A stretch of DNA of 64,000 bases from Mesorhabditis belari (taxonomy: Eukaryota > Nematoda > Chromadorea > Rhabditida > Rhabditidae): contig CAUEEP010000742.1 of the NCBI GenBank assembly GCA_958450365.1, positions 3,020,501 through 3,084,500 on the forward strand. Direction: 5' to 3'. Position numbers and translations under genes: made by a program. Position 1 is the stretch's first letter. Every line of letters begins with the position of its first letter. Positions 18,581 to 32,300 of the stretch are shown piece after piece. The notes under the pieces were generated by a model that worked only from the letters and a program-made list of their open reading frames with translations, was not told where the DNA came from and ran no database searches.

Positions 18581-19339
18581 ATAAGGGAAAGTTGGATAAA
18601 TTGTGCGTTTGTGCGTTTTCAAGAAGACCACTATTGAATCACACCGAGACACGGTCTCAGAAGAAAAATCAAAAATCTCATAAATCAAAACATAAACATA
18701 TATTTCTTACAGATTTTTCGAGTCATTGCTGGATAGAATTTAACTCTAAATCTTTGGAAATATCTTTTTGATTGATTTATTGGTTAAATCTGAAGAAATC
18801 GAAAGTTCTACAGTTCTGTAGAATGTGATTTTTGTTTAAATTTCGGGTTTAACACCTCTATTCAATCATTTAACATCGCTAGTACTTTAGAAAGCTTTCG
18901 TCTAGTGAAAACAAGCGTTCACCATGGAAAAGGAGATCTACTCAACCATTTCCCCTTATCCCATCCATTGCCAGATGGACAGGCAGGTGTTCTTCTCGAT
19001 CTCCAACCCAATACAGCCCAAGGGAACCCCCCTCTGCATAGTATTCTTGTCTTTCCCCCAGTCCAATCCCATCCCACCCCTCGATCGGTCATCTAGGGTC
19101 ACTTCTGCACTTCTGTACCCTCTATTTGCTCTTTTCATGCTCTCAGGAAAAAGGAACCTCGAGAATGACTCTCTTTCTTCTTTTTGGCTAATCCAGCTGC
19201 TATCCCAAGCTCTTTTCTCCACATCCCCATTTCCCTTTCTCGTTATTTTAAGAAAACCCCGATCTAGATCTACTAAGATAAAGTTGATTTTATATCGCAA
19301 TGAAAACAACTTTATTTGAGGCTTCGTTTTAGTCAATCC

Positions 19340-19715
19340 AGAGGTCAGTCAGGCAAGGCCAAACCAAGCCAAACCAAACCAAGCAAAGCTAAGCTAGGCA
19401 AAGCTAAGCAAAGCAAAGCTAAGCCAAGCAAAGCCAAACCAAGCCAATCCAAACCAATCAAAGTTAAGCCAATCCAAACCAAACCAAACCAAACCAAACC
19501 AAACCAACAACAGAAACAAAAAGAAGAGAAGGAAGCAAGAGGGGGGGGGCGGGAAAGAGAGAGAAAAAGAAAAAAATGGAAACTCAAAAGAAAAAAAAGA
19601 ACCCCCACCCCCACCCCCCAACACCCACCCCCATCCAGGTGAAAAAATGAGTAGGCAAAACAAACCAATCCAAACCAATCCAAACCAATCCAAAACAATC
19701 CAAACCAAACCAAAC
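19340..19715. repeat. AAGCCAAACC-type array split by a purine/C-rich insert
   Basis: Units of 5-10 bp (CAAACCAAGC, CCAATCCAAA) at 19350-19505 and 19655-19712 flank a (G)n / (GA)n / (CCCCCA)n tract at 19515-19640. Confidence 0.88.
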
Positions 19716-20349
19716 CAACTTCTTACTTAACTATGTGATTTAGAGAAGCCAACTTCTTTATTCAACACCTCAAAAACTGCTCTCCTACTGGTAAAACTTG
19801 CAAACACACATCTTCTGGTGCACTCAACATTCCCCATTTTTAGCTTTCAATTGAAAAAAATTTATTGTTTAACAACGATCTAACCGATCGAGATCATCAA
19901 AAGGCAAAAGACAAAAGAAAAGCGAAAAGAAAGATTTGTGAATGTGAAAAGCAATTATAATTTTTTAAAGTATATCCAACAAAAGCCGTAAATTCGAGAT
20001 CACATTGAGAAAAATTCAAAAAAAAAAACTCAAACGAGATCGACTACCGTAGCCGGACTTTTTACAATCAAAAAACGAAAAATTTAACGTTTTACCTCTA
20101 GCTGGAATGCACAGAGTTTAAAACCGCATTTTAAACTACAAAAAATCAGACCAGCTTACTATAGTTTGAGATGAGCGCCTTTTAGGGGTACTGTAAGTGA
20201 AATTTCAAAGCTTTCAACGTTTAATTCGACAAATTGGAGTGCACAGAGAAGAAAAATGCAAAAAAAACTGAAAAAGACAAGCTTTAGAAAATAAAAGGGT
20301 TACTGTAATTTGGGGCACAGTATAGGGAAGTGCTATCAAAGCTGTACTA

Positions 20350-23300
20350 TCAAAGCACTTGCAGCGTACTGCTATTGTTGTTTAGTTGATAGGCGGGCGA
20401 GTTCTGGCTAACACTAGAGCTCCGTTTTGAGTCGATATCCAAGAAAAATGTCTCCATCATATCCTAAAATCAGATGCATTTTAGTAAAAACAATTTTTTA
20501 GACTAAATTCTAAAAGGTGGATGTTTTTCAAATCAATTTTCACACTTCAAAATAATCTTATTTTTCTTTCGTGCGCTCCAGGATAGCCGATTTTCACATA
20601 AAAATCACTTCAAAACGTTGGTTTAACCAAAATTTACGCGTGATTCGTTGTCGACGCCTTAAAGGTACTTGAAAAGGTCACGATTTAAAAGTTGCCTTAT
20701 GATTTGTCAATCCTGGAGTACACGGAATACTTTAAGCATAAAAGTTCCCTACCTTAACCCCTTTGACTTTGATCTTGCCGCGACTGTGGACTCGAAAGCC
20801 GGCTCGCTTCAGCAGTTGCCCCATCTCAGTCGTCACCTAGGAATACGGTGTTCCTGGAAGGCACAACAGTAAACAAACATGGATTTTTCGGGGTTCTCCA
20901 TGCGTATCCATTCTTGAAGCCAGATTCACCGTGTTTCCCCAAATGTCGTATTGGGGCTTCTGCGCGCCGATCACTCCGGCCACCAGGCTGCCCACCGACA
21001 TACCTAGATTTTGTTACAGTAAGCATTTGGGTACTAGTTTAGTACTCATTCAGTCTCTGACAGTAATCCCTTTGGCCAAGGGCTTACTGTAGGTTACTGT
21101 AGGTTACTATAGGTTACTATAGTTGGGGTACGGTAACGAGTATGTAATTTCCAATACGCATTGGGGCTTCTGCGCGCCGATCACTCCGGCCACCAGGCTG
21201 CCCACCGACATTCCTACAATCGATATTTTCTTACAATAAGCTTTAAGTACTCGTTTAGTACTCATTTAGTGACTACGGTAATCCAAAACTGAAGCGGCTG
21301 AGCTTACTGGAAAGAATTGGGGCACTGTAGCGAGTATGTACTTTCCGTGAGATCCAATCAAGCTTACGCTAGGTAATTTGCGTTCAGCCAGGCTTACTGT
21401 AGCTAATTTTGGTACTTGGCTTACTGTAGCTACTTGATACTACCTTTTTCAGTAAGGTTATAGGGAATTGGATAGCTCACCAATTCGCAGCTCGAAATTC
21501 TGAAATGAATCTCGATTCAATACTTCTAACAGCTGAGCCATCGCCATCACAAATAGTTCGGGTACGGTAACGAGTATGTAATTTCCGTTAGCCAGATTCA
21601 GGCCCAGGTTTACTGTAGCTAATTTGCAGGCAGTTACTGTAGCTACTTTGAGTGCATTCAAGCTTACTGTAGCTAATTTGAGTCCAGTGAAGCTTACTGT
21701 AGCTAATTTGAGTCCATTCAAGCTTACTGTAGCTACTTTGAGTCCAGTCAAGCTTACTGTAGCTAATTTTGGTACTGTACTTTGTTTTCTTTAGCCTGTC
21801 TTTTCCCGTGAGGCTATGCTACTGTAGCTCACCAATTCGCAGCTCGAAATTCTGAAATGAATCTCGATTCAATACTTCTAACAGCTGAGCCATCGCCATT
21901 GCAAACTCAATCATCACCGTTGCATTTCGAAAAGCCTTAAATGAAAACTTTATTACAAGCTAATCCTTTTTAGATTTCAATATAATTTGATAACTTAAAT
22001 TTAAGTCTTTACCGCGTTCTCCATTCGCCTTCTCAACATCGCATCATTGCCATCAAAAGGCTGAAAGTTTGATAAGCTTAAAAGTTATCTAGCACTGGAT
22101 CCTATTTATTGACAGACAATTAGCCTAGTCTTGAATCTATTGGACCTGTCCAAAGCCCCGTCCAAAGCCCTGTCCAAAGCCCCGTCCAAAGCCCTGTCCA
22201 GGGCCCTGTCCAAGACCCTGTCCAAAGCCCTGTCCAAGGCCCTGTCCAAGGCCCTGTCCAAAGCCCTGTCCAAGGCCCTGTCCAAAGCCCTGTCCAAAGC
22301 CCTGTCCAAAGCCCTGTCCAAGGCCCTGTCCAAGGCCCTGTCCAAAGCCCTGTCCAAGGCCCTGTCCAAAGCCCTGTCCAAAGCCCTGTCCAAAGCCCTG
22401 TCCAAGGCCCTGTCCAAGGCCCTGTCCAAAGCCCTGTCCAAAGCCCTGTCCAAGGCCCTATCCAAGGCCCTGTCCAAGGCTCTACCAAGTGCTCTAGACC
22501 TGGCGATAGGACTTGTGCTGAACCTCTTGTACTAGATATTCTGGATAAGCTTAAGTTATGAGCACTTGATCTTGGCTGACTCTATTGATAGACAATGAGC
22601 TGATCTATTGATAGACAATGAGCCTAGTCTTAAACTTACTTTACCAAGCCTGCTCTAGGCACAAGCAAGCTCTAGGTTCTAGCTCTAGCTCCAGGTCCAG
22701 ACCTAGAGCTAGGACTAGAACTTGTGCTGAGCCTCTTGTACTAAACCAGTCTTGCTCACTTGTAATGAATGTAATGAACCACGAAATCAGAGTGCCTTCC
22801 AGATAAAGCAATAAACAGAGTGCCTTCCAGATGAAATCCCCTCACCAACCATCTCGTCGATTTCTGCCTCGTTCAACCCCGACGCCGCCATATATGTGCT
22901 CCCGACGGTCTTGATCTTCTCCACACTACTGAATTTCGGCTTCGACAACAACTGAAATTGCGTACTGTGTTCCAGGATGGCCTTCTTCTTCTTCAGAAGC
23001 CATTAAAGCATTGATGCTAGCTCGCAAACCTTGTCGAACTCGCAAACAATCTCGTTCAACAATCGCAAGCACTCCAGCTTTCGGCTAGTGTCCCATTGAC
23101 TCCAGAAATCCTAGAAAGAGACGATCTTCATCTAGAAATCAGTTTTTTTTACCTTAAAATTTGGAATTGAAGCAAACATGACACAAACATTTTCGTGCAT
23201 TCGAGCGTAAAGTTCCTGAAAAATCGTATGTTGAAATTTCTCAAAAAATTCAAATTTCTTACATCAACATTTCGATCGGGTGACAGAAATTTTAAAGCAA

Positions 23301-26300
23301 CTGAGCTCGGCAAGATGTTCTCGATAAGAATCTGCAAAAAATGATTTCATTTCTTTGTTCAGATCAGCTCTGAAATGCTAAAAGTTGGCTAAAAATGACT
23401 TTTCATTGTTATAGCTTTTCAAGAAAGCTTCAAGAAAGAAGTCAAACCATTTCGTTGCCTTACTTTTCTTCTGAAAAATCAAATAAAGTCATTAAGATAA
23501 TGATATTTGATTGCTCTTTGCCTTGCGAAACAATCTTGACTTTTGGTTTGGTTGGGAAATGAATTGAAATCTGACTTTATTAATATTAATAATAATGATT
23601 TGATTGCTCTTTATCTGATGAGCTCTAAAATGCTAAAAGTTTAAACCATTAGCTTTCAGAAAGAAGTCAAACCATTTCGTTGCCTTACTTTTCTTCTGAA
23701 AAATCAAATAAAGTCACTAAGATAAGATAAGATCACTGATTTGATTGCTCTTTACCTGATGAGCTCTGAAATGCTAAAAGTTAAAGCTATTGTTATAGCT
23801 TTTCAAGAAAGAAGTCAAACCATTTCGTTAACGAAAAAAAAAACGCAAGCAAGGCAACGAAATGGTTTACCTTCTGAAAAGTCAAATAAAGTCACTAAGA
23901 TAATGATTATTGCTGCCAAATTGGTTCCCAGGCCTTGGGAAACAATCTTGACTTGTGGTTTGGTTGGGAAATGAATTGAAATCTGACTTTATTAATATCC
24001 TGCATCGTTTCAACATCTTTCTCTTCGTTTTCAAAAGAAACATGACATGCGGATTCGGCTTTTCTTTCGTAATTTGTCTAAAATTTCACTGACTCTGGCT
24101 GGCTTTAGTGCACTAGAAGATAGATGTTTCTGTGTTCAACACAAAGAACAAAATAGCTGCCTTTACTGCACTAGAAGATAGATGTTTCTGTTTTCCCACA
24201 AAGAACAAACTAGCTGCCTTTAGTGCACTAGAAGATAGATGTTTCTGTTTTCCCACAAAGAACAAACTAGCTGCCTTTAGTGCACTAGATGATAGATGTT
24301 TCTGTGTTCAACACAAAGAACAAAATAGCTGCCTTTACTGCACTAGATGATAGATGTTTCTGTTTTCCCACAAAGAACAAAATAGCTGGCTTTACTGCAC
24401 TAGATGATAGATGTTTCTGTTTTCCCACAAAGAACAAAATAGCTGGCTTTACTGCACTAGATGATAGATGTTTCTGTTTTCTCACAAAGAACAAAATAGC
24501 TGCCTTTAGTACACTAGAAGATAAATCTTTCTCTTTTTCAACACAAAGAACACTTACAATCCAATCAACGAACATCAACAGCAACAAGGCGAAAATCAGA
24601 TTTAAGAGAATAATCGTTAGCTGGTAACTAGAGATACTTTTTTTTTGTTTATTTGAATTTAAGTAACGAAATGATCTGACCTCAATTGTTGACTTGAAGA
24701 TGATTCATCTTTATTTCCTTGATTATTATAAATAGGAAACATTGAAAGCAGCACTTCGAATAGACCAAAATCGATTGCGAAAAGGAAACACCGAAACGAA
24801 TATGGGAGACGGTAGAGGATGAAAACCAAAGACAAATGAGTGATCGAGGCTGGAATTTGTTTCTGATTCTAGCTTTTAATGCCTGGATTGGGCTTGCTCC
24901 AGATCTGAGCTTAGCTTACAGTCCACTGAACCAGGAACTGCTTCAGTGATCTTAGGCTTGAGTGATCGAGGCTGGAATTTCATTTTTCAGCTAGGCTTTC
25001 ATCTAACCAATTTCGAGATTAGCCTTTCTGATTAGCTGGCTTACAATCCACTGAACCAAGAAATGGTTGATGAGGCTGGTGATTAGAAATCATTAAATGA
25101 GGGCCCAGAAAGTTTGGCTTCAAAACCATTCACTCACCGGGCTTTCCTGGCTTCAAAAAAGCCATTCACTCACTGGGCTTTCTGGCTTACAAAAGCCATT
25201 CACTCACCGGGCTTTCCTGGCTTCAAAACCATTCACTCACTGGGCTTTTCTGGCTTGCCAAACCATTTACCCACCGGGCAACCAAATCAATGACCTTCTC
25301 TGGCTTTAAAAAGAACCATTCACTCACCAGGCAACCAAATCAATGACGTCAACGTTTTCTTCAACGTGCTTTCATCAACTTTACTTGTGAGAATTAGCTA
25401 AAACATTTTTTTTTGATTAACAATTTAAATATCGAACATTTCTAGTTGTCTAAACGATTTTTTTTCTTCACTTACATGTGGCCCAATAGTAAGTAAAGTC
25501 GATAAAACGAAAGCTGTCGAGGCGAAGATTTTTTGAGCAAAGGGGCAAAGTCTAGAAAGTGTTTTAGATGTGAATTTTGGCTTTTGTCTAAGAAACTCGT
25601 ACCGATTTAAAACGGCTAAAAAGCACAAGACGAGCGTGCAGACAACAAAGATTAATCCCATCAAAATTTGAGTGTTTTCTCTGAAAAGAATAAAATTAAT
25701 GAAATGAATACCGAATTTCTTCGAATAGAAGACCGGGTAAAGAGTATGATCGCGTACTCCTGCGTGGCAGCCCTTTTTATCTTTTAAAGAGTATGATCGC
25801 GTACTCCTGCGTGGCAGCCCTTTTTATCTTTTAAAGAGTATGATCGCGTACTCCTGCGTGGCAGCCCTTTTTATCTTTTAAAGAGTATGATCGCGTACTC
25901 CTGCGTGGCAGCCCTTTTTATCTTTTAAAGAGTATGATCGCGTACTCCTGCGTGGCAGCCCTTTTTATCTTTTAAAGAGTATGATCGCGTACTCCTGCGT
26001 GGCAGCCCTTTTTAAAATTTCTTTTCTGCATAAAAGCTTTGAATGAAGTGCTATAGAGCTGGAAAATGACTGAAAAATACGACATGAGCTAACAGATTTT
26101 TGGGCTAACAGACGACATGAGCTAACAGATTAAAAAGGGCTGCCACGCAGGAGTACGCGATCATACTCTTTAAAGGATAAAAGGGCTGCCACGCAGGAGT
26201 ACGCGATCATACTCTTTAAAGGATAAAGGGGCCCAGTACGCGATCATACTCTAGGATAAGGGGCTGCCACGCAGGAGACGCGATCATACTCTTTAAAGGA

Positions 26301-29300
26301 TAAAAGGGGCTGCCACGCAGGAGTACGCGATCATACTCTTTAAAGGATAAAAAGGGCTGCCACGCAGGAGTACGCGATCATACTCTTTAAAGGATAAAAG
26401 GGCTGCCACGCAGGAGTACGCGATCATACTCTTTACCCGGTCTTCTATTCAACGAAATACGGTAAAATGATTTGATTGATTGACTTTAAAAAAAAAAACA
26501 AATAATTTACGGGAAATATTGTCGAATAGTGAGCATATTAGCGGCACCTAATGGCACAGAGATCAACACAAAGAGAGTACAGTCCGAGAATTGACATAAA
26601 TACGTGTGCGAGCTAAAGATTACAATGTTTAAAGGGATTTCTTCGAAGATTTCATATCTTTCTAATGAGTTACCGTAAATACTGTAATAGTACGGCACTC
26701 TCGTAATGACGGTGCGGAGTGTTGCGTAGTCTAGCTTTGAACGAGGTTTTTCTCGACACTGGTTTAAGCTACAATGCGCATTTAGGTATCAAAAAATAGC
26801 TGAAATTCTGGGCTATTTTTTGATATCAAAAGAATTAGAGAAATATTGCATTTTTTGAAAGTACGAATGCTTTGGAAAAGAAAGGAAATACTAAACAAAA
26901 CGACTTTGCGACTACGCGACTGTACGAGGGGAGCGTGGCGTACTATTACAGTATTTACGGTAGGTATTTATCGGAATTGGGTACTGCAATTGTTGTGACA
27001 ATTATCGTGCACCCTGTAGAGTTTATCCATGAGAAGAGCTACCATAAATACTGTAATAGTACGGCACTCTCATAATGACGGTGCGGAGCGTTGCGGAGTG
27101 TTGGGCAGTCTAGCTTTGAACGAGGTTTTTCTCGACACTGGTTTATGCTACAATGCGCATTTAGGTATCAAAAAATAGCTGAAATTCTGGGCTATTTTTT
27201 GATAAAAAAAGACCCATTTTCTGAAAGTACAGGTGCTTTGGAAAAGAAAGGAAATACTAAACAAAACGACTTTGCGACTACGCGACTGTACGAGCGGAGC
27301 GTGGCGTACTATTACAGTATTTACGGTAGATTTTTAAATGTAGTTAAATCGATTTTAAAATTCTTCTTTACCTAAATGGCCATAGTAAATTCGGTGACGT
27401 CGAGATTTTCGTGCTCTTACAGCTGAACATGTTTGTGAAACTGAAAAAAAGGAAAAAAAAAGTGTTTATGAAACTCGTTTTTCACTCCGCACATTTTGGG
27501 TAGAGTATTTTCCTCGCGAGTAATGCGTTTTTTTTTAGAAAGGCAAATTTGGGCAAAAAAATTACAGTACTTTTAGCAAAAAATTATTGCAAAAAAATGG
27601 CTTAGGCTAGCGACTTAGTGGCTTAGGCTAGCGGCTAGCGCCTAGCACTAAGTCTATTTGGGTTTGGGCTGAACCCCCATTAGGCTTAGGCCTAGACTAG
27701 GCTTAGCTCAGGCTTAGGCTTAGGCTTGGACTTAGTGCAAGGCTTAGGCTTAGGCTTAGGCTTAGGCTTAGGCTTAGGCTTAGTGCAAAGGCATAGGCAT
27801 AGGCTTAGGAATAGGCTTACGCTAGGCTTACGCTAGGCTTAGGCTTAGGCTTAGAGTACGATAAGACGGTAGCCAAAACGGTAACTGGGAACGATAGCTT
27901 GGACACTTTTAAATAATCTACAAGCACGGTAGACTGGACAGAAATTCCTAAGCCTAAGCCTGAGCCTGAGCCTAAGCCTAAGCCTGAGCCTGAGCCTAAG
28001 CCTAAGCCTGAGTCTGAGCAAAAATGACGAGCCGCGCCTTATATACGAAACTTTTAAAAGATACTCAGCCGTTTAAATGATTTGGTGGGAAATTGTTTTG
28101 TTGTTGCTCTTGTTGTTGGCCTACTGCGAAAATTGGCCTACTGCGTAAAATGATTTTTTTTTCTTTGAAAAACCTGCGCATTGCTTTTATATTTTTTTCT
28201 CGCGCAGGCGCACTTTTTAGAAAACGCATTACTCGATAATTACTCGGCAATTACTCGATAATTACTCGAGTTATTTACTCGCGCAATTACTTTACTTACA
28301 AAAAAAAACACTCTAATTTTTGGGAACATTTCCGGCAGCACTCACTTATTCAATGAATAATTCGTCAAATTGTTTTCGATGAGCGTCATGCTTTGCACGG
28401 TGTGCGGTCGACGAGGCGCATCGGAACACTAGACAACGATCATCATCATTTGAATTGATCAAATTGCATAGATGCTAATTTTAAAAGTTTTAAACAAAAA
28501 ATTTCATTCATGTAAAACTTTCCTTTGCCTTTTAAACTTTTAAAACTTTTGTTTTGTTTTTTGTTTTGTTGTTTTTTTTGTTTTGTTTTTTTTTGGCTTT
28601 TCCTTCAATTCCCCTCACCTCATTCCTCCCCTGGACATATAGATTTGCATATATTGGGTTGTCCAGTTATGAATGCGCGTTTTTACTATTTTGTAAATTT
28701 CTCAAGATATCGAACAGATTTATATGAGTGTTATATATCATTCGAAAGCTCAAGATCTCCTCTACATTTTGGAATTAAAAAGGTTTTTGAATTCATTCAA
28801 CTTTTTGGGGAATTGACTGCACAAAGGGAGAGGTCTTTTTCGAAAAAACCCATTCCAGTTTAGCTATTCCTCAAGTTTTATGGTGTAAAATAACCGCCCA
28901 GAAAAGAAAAGTAAAGATGCTCTGAAATTGTTATATTGAAAAAAAGTTGTATTGATATATCTATTGGCCAAACATCAAACGGTTAACTCAATTTGAGCGG
29001 AGCCAAAACTTGATCCAAAGGCACCCTTCCATTTTTTGGCCACCTCTTCTTCTGTGCGGTCAATTTGCCCAAAAGCTGGACAAATTCAAAAACTTTTTAT
29101 ATCAAAATGTAGAGGAGATCTTCAGCTTTCGAATAATACTCATATATATCTTTTTCTTGATTTCGGTATCTTGAGAAATTTACAAAATAGTAAAAAACGC
29201 GCATTCATAACTGGACAACCCAATAGATTAAATTGCATAGATATTGGACCGTATTGGAACCGTATTGAAGCCGTATTGGAACCGTATTGGAACCGTATTG

Positions 29301-32300
29301 GAACTGTATTAAAGCCGTATTGGAACCTTAAAAGGAATCGTATTGGAACCGTATTGGATCTGTATTGGAACCATATCAAAACCGTATTGGAACCGTAATG
29401 GAAACGTATTGGAACCGTATTGGAACCGTATTAGATCAAAATAGGAACCGTATCCGAACCATATTGGAACTGTATTGGAACCGTATTGGAACCATATTGG
29501 AACCGTATTGGAACTGTATCCGAACCGTATTGGAATCGTAATCGAACCGTATTGGAACCGTATTGGAACCTTAAAAGGAACCGTATTGGAACCGTATTGG
29601 AACCTTAAAAGGAACCGTATTGGAACCGTATTGGAACCTTAAAAGGAACCATATTGGAACCGTATTGGAACTGTATCCGAACCGTATTGGAATCGTAATC
29701 GAACCGTATTGGAACCGTATTGGAACCGTATTGGAACCGTATTGGAACCTTAAAAGGAACCATATTGGAACCGTATTGGATCCTCAAAAGGAACCGTATT
29801 GGAACCGTATCCGAACCATATTGGAACCGTATTGGAACTGTATCCGAACCATATTGGAACCATATTGGAAGCATAGATTAAATTGCATAGATCCTATTTT
29901 ACAAATTTAAACACAAAATTGTTAAATTTTCCTTTGACTTTTTTGACTTTTAACTTTTGCTTTTTTGGCTTTCCCTTTAATTCCCCTCACCTCATTCCTC
30001 CCCTGGACACTCCGTTTTCGAGCCAAATTCGCAAATGGCGTCTCGGCACCCCAGAATTCAACCATTTTTGAAACCTAAAGAGAAAACCTTTCGAATTTTC
30101 GCTTTTTTTCGTTGTTTTCTAAATAGTGTAGAAGCTTTTTTGAAGCTATTTTAACCGTTGAAAGAACTAAAAAAATACCTTTGCAGCTCGAGTTTTTCCG
30201 CCAACTTTCATCTGTTTATTTGTTTAATAAAATACCACTTGTTTTCATTTAATATGTCGTAGCCGATGAAGGATTTCAGCCGAAGAAGTCTCAGACTTCT
30301 TCGGCTAGCCGATTAAGTCTCAAATTTTTTCGCTAGCGAAACCTTCTTCGACTACGACATATATATAGCTGTTTGTCCATCTGTACAAGCTTTTCTCAGC
30401 CGTTTTTAAGCCAAATTCTTTTAGAATAGAATATAATTGGATCTTTTAAAGAAAAATTCCAAAACTTTCAGATCAATGGCACCAGGCGGGGTCGAACCCG
30501 GACCTTGTGGGTTGTAGACGAGCGCGCTCTCGACTGCGCTATCGGTGGCACGGGAACCTGACCAGAGAAACTAGCCCTTAGCCGGGTTGGACTGGTTTAA
30601 AGAGATTTGAATTGTGTTATAGGGTGAAACCTTGCTCTTCATCGATATGCGAGGATTGTGCGCAGAAGCAGGCGACAATCCGACACCCGTCCCATTCTCC
30701 TCAACGCTCATGTCCATGGCTCGACGTCTGGAAAGGAGATTAATCTTGAAGGGAAATTCGATAGTTGGAAACTAAAAAGCTTTCTTCAATCCATCTGAAG
30801 CCAACAGGCGATTTGGATAGGGTTCAATTTTGACTAGAAAACGAGGCTGAGAAACTTGATGGTCTAAACTTGATGGTCTAAACTTGATGACCTAAACTTG
30901 ATGGTCTAAAGTTGATAGTCTAAACTTGATGGACTAAAGTTGATGACCAAAACTTGATGACCTAAACTTGATGACCTAAACCCATCTCACATTTACTATT
31001 CACAATTCCTTTAAGCCAAATTTGATAGTGATCAGTCCTAGCCTTGTTCTAAGTTAATGCGCCAAAAAGTTCGAGCCACCGGAAGGAAAAAATTAAAAGT
31101 GTTACAAATTGATTGGTAACTCACTTATTCCTGTAAATGCTTGCCGTCCTCTCGATAACGGTCGTTTTATCGGGCAAAATGTGATACGTTGGCTCACCGT
31201 GTGCAACAATATGAGGATCGTCAGAGCTGCAATTTTCACTGTACTTGTTCAATATTCAAATCCAGATTTCAACGAAATATCACAATCCAATTTTGAGCGT
31301 GTACTCCAATTTGACTAATGAAAATCTCTTTTCTCATTTTCCGATTGATCGTCAGAGCTGGGATCGTCACTTTACTTCTTTTTCTTTGCATAAGCATTTA
31401 AAAACGAAATTCTAATTGAATAACTCAATCCATTTTGACTGTGTACTCCAATTTGATTTGACAAAATCTCTTTTCTCATTTTCCGATCGATCGTCAGAGC
31501 TTTACTTCTTTCTTTTTGCATAATCATTTAAAAACGAAATTCCAATTGAATAACTGAATCCAATTTTGAGCGTGTACTCCAATTTGACCAATCAAAATCT
31601 CTTTTCTCATTTTCCTAATCCCTAAAACCCACTTCGCCTCGACGATACAGTAATCCCCCAACAACATATCCCTGGTCGTTTTTGTGATGTGTACAGCTCT
31701 GGAAAATCACTATTTCAATAGTCTGATATCCAGCTTGGCCATTACGCTCGCTAGACACTTCTTAAAACAAACCCAGGCACCCCAGCGCTCTCCATATGGT
31801 TTGCCAGCGTTACGTCATCGCTCCACACATCGAATTGCCATTTTCTAAAAATCTTTGAGCAATCTGGATGTCACAAAAGCTTTTGACGCAAAAATTGATT
31901 CATTTACCGTAGTCCCAGGATTCCGCACAGCACCGAGCCCGTATGCACGCCGATTCGCATATTCACGTCGACTCCGGTGGCGTTCCGGATTTGTCTAGAC
32001 GCTCGAAATCTCCTCAAATGATCCCTGAGAGACTCACTTGATCGTGTTGATCATCTCCAAGCCCATCACGACACACATATCCGCGTGATTCGGTCGATTC
32101 ACCGGCATCCCCGACACACAATAATAGCAATCGCCAAGAAATTTGATGCGCATACATTGCAGTTTCTAGCAAAAAGCACAATCGCATTTCAATATTTCAA
32201 TATCATTTCCTCCAACCTGCGCATCTCTATCGAATTTGCTGTAAAGCTCATTCAGCGTTCTCACCAAATCCTTTGCACTCAGCTGCGCGGCTAACACCGT

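Larger units (their letters stand above)
9523..20349. other. Gene-poor repeat-rich interval, 10.8 kb
   Basis: This lies between the 5' end of the egl-46-like gene and the 3' end of the adenylyl cyclase gene. It holds tandem duplications, at least six minisatellites, one MITE copy, scattered C-rich unique stretches (10230-10420, 14100-14290, 18920-19270) and a strayed copy of a cyclase exon fragment at 17657-17735. I found no run of exons with matching phases. A 130-residue minus-strand frame at 13959-14351 is partly built from array sequence and I do not call it a gene. Confidence 0.6.

Noticed and set aside
24105..24545. A regularly spaced array that might look like a CRISPR
   Set aside because: The whole 58-bp unit is repeated with no unique spacers, and this is animal nuclear DNA.
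29240..29875. Possible coding tandem-repeat protein ([15 protein letters not shown] frame)
   Set aside because: The 11-bp unit shifts frame each copy, frames close quickly, and the array is inside a cyclase intron.
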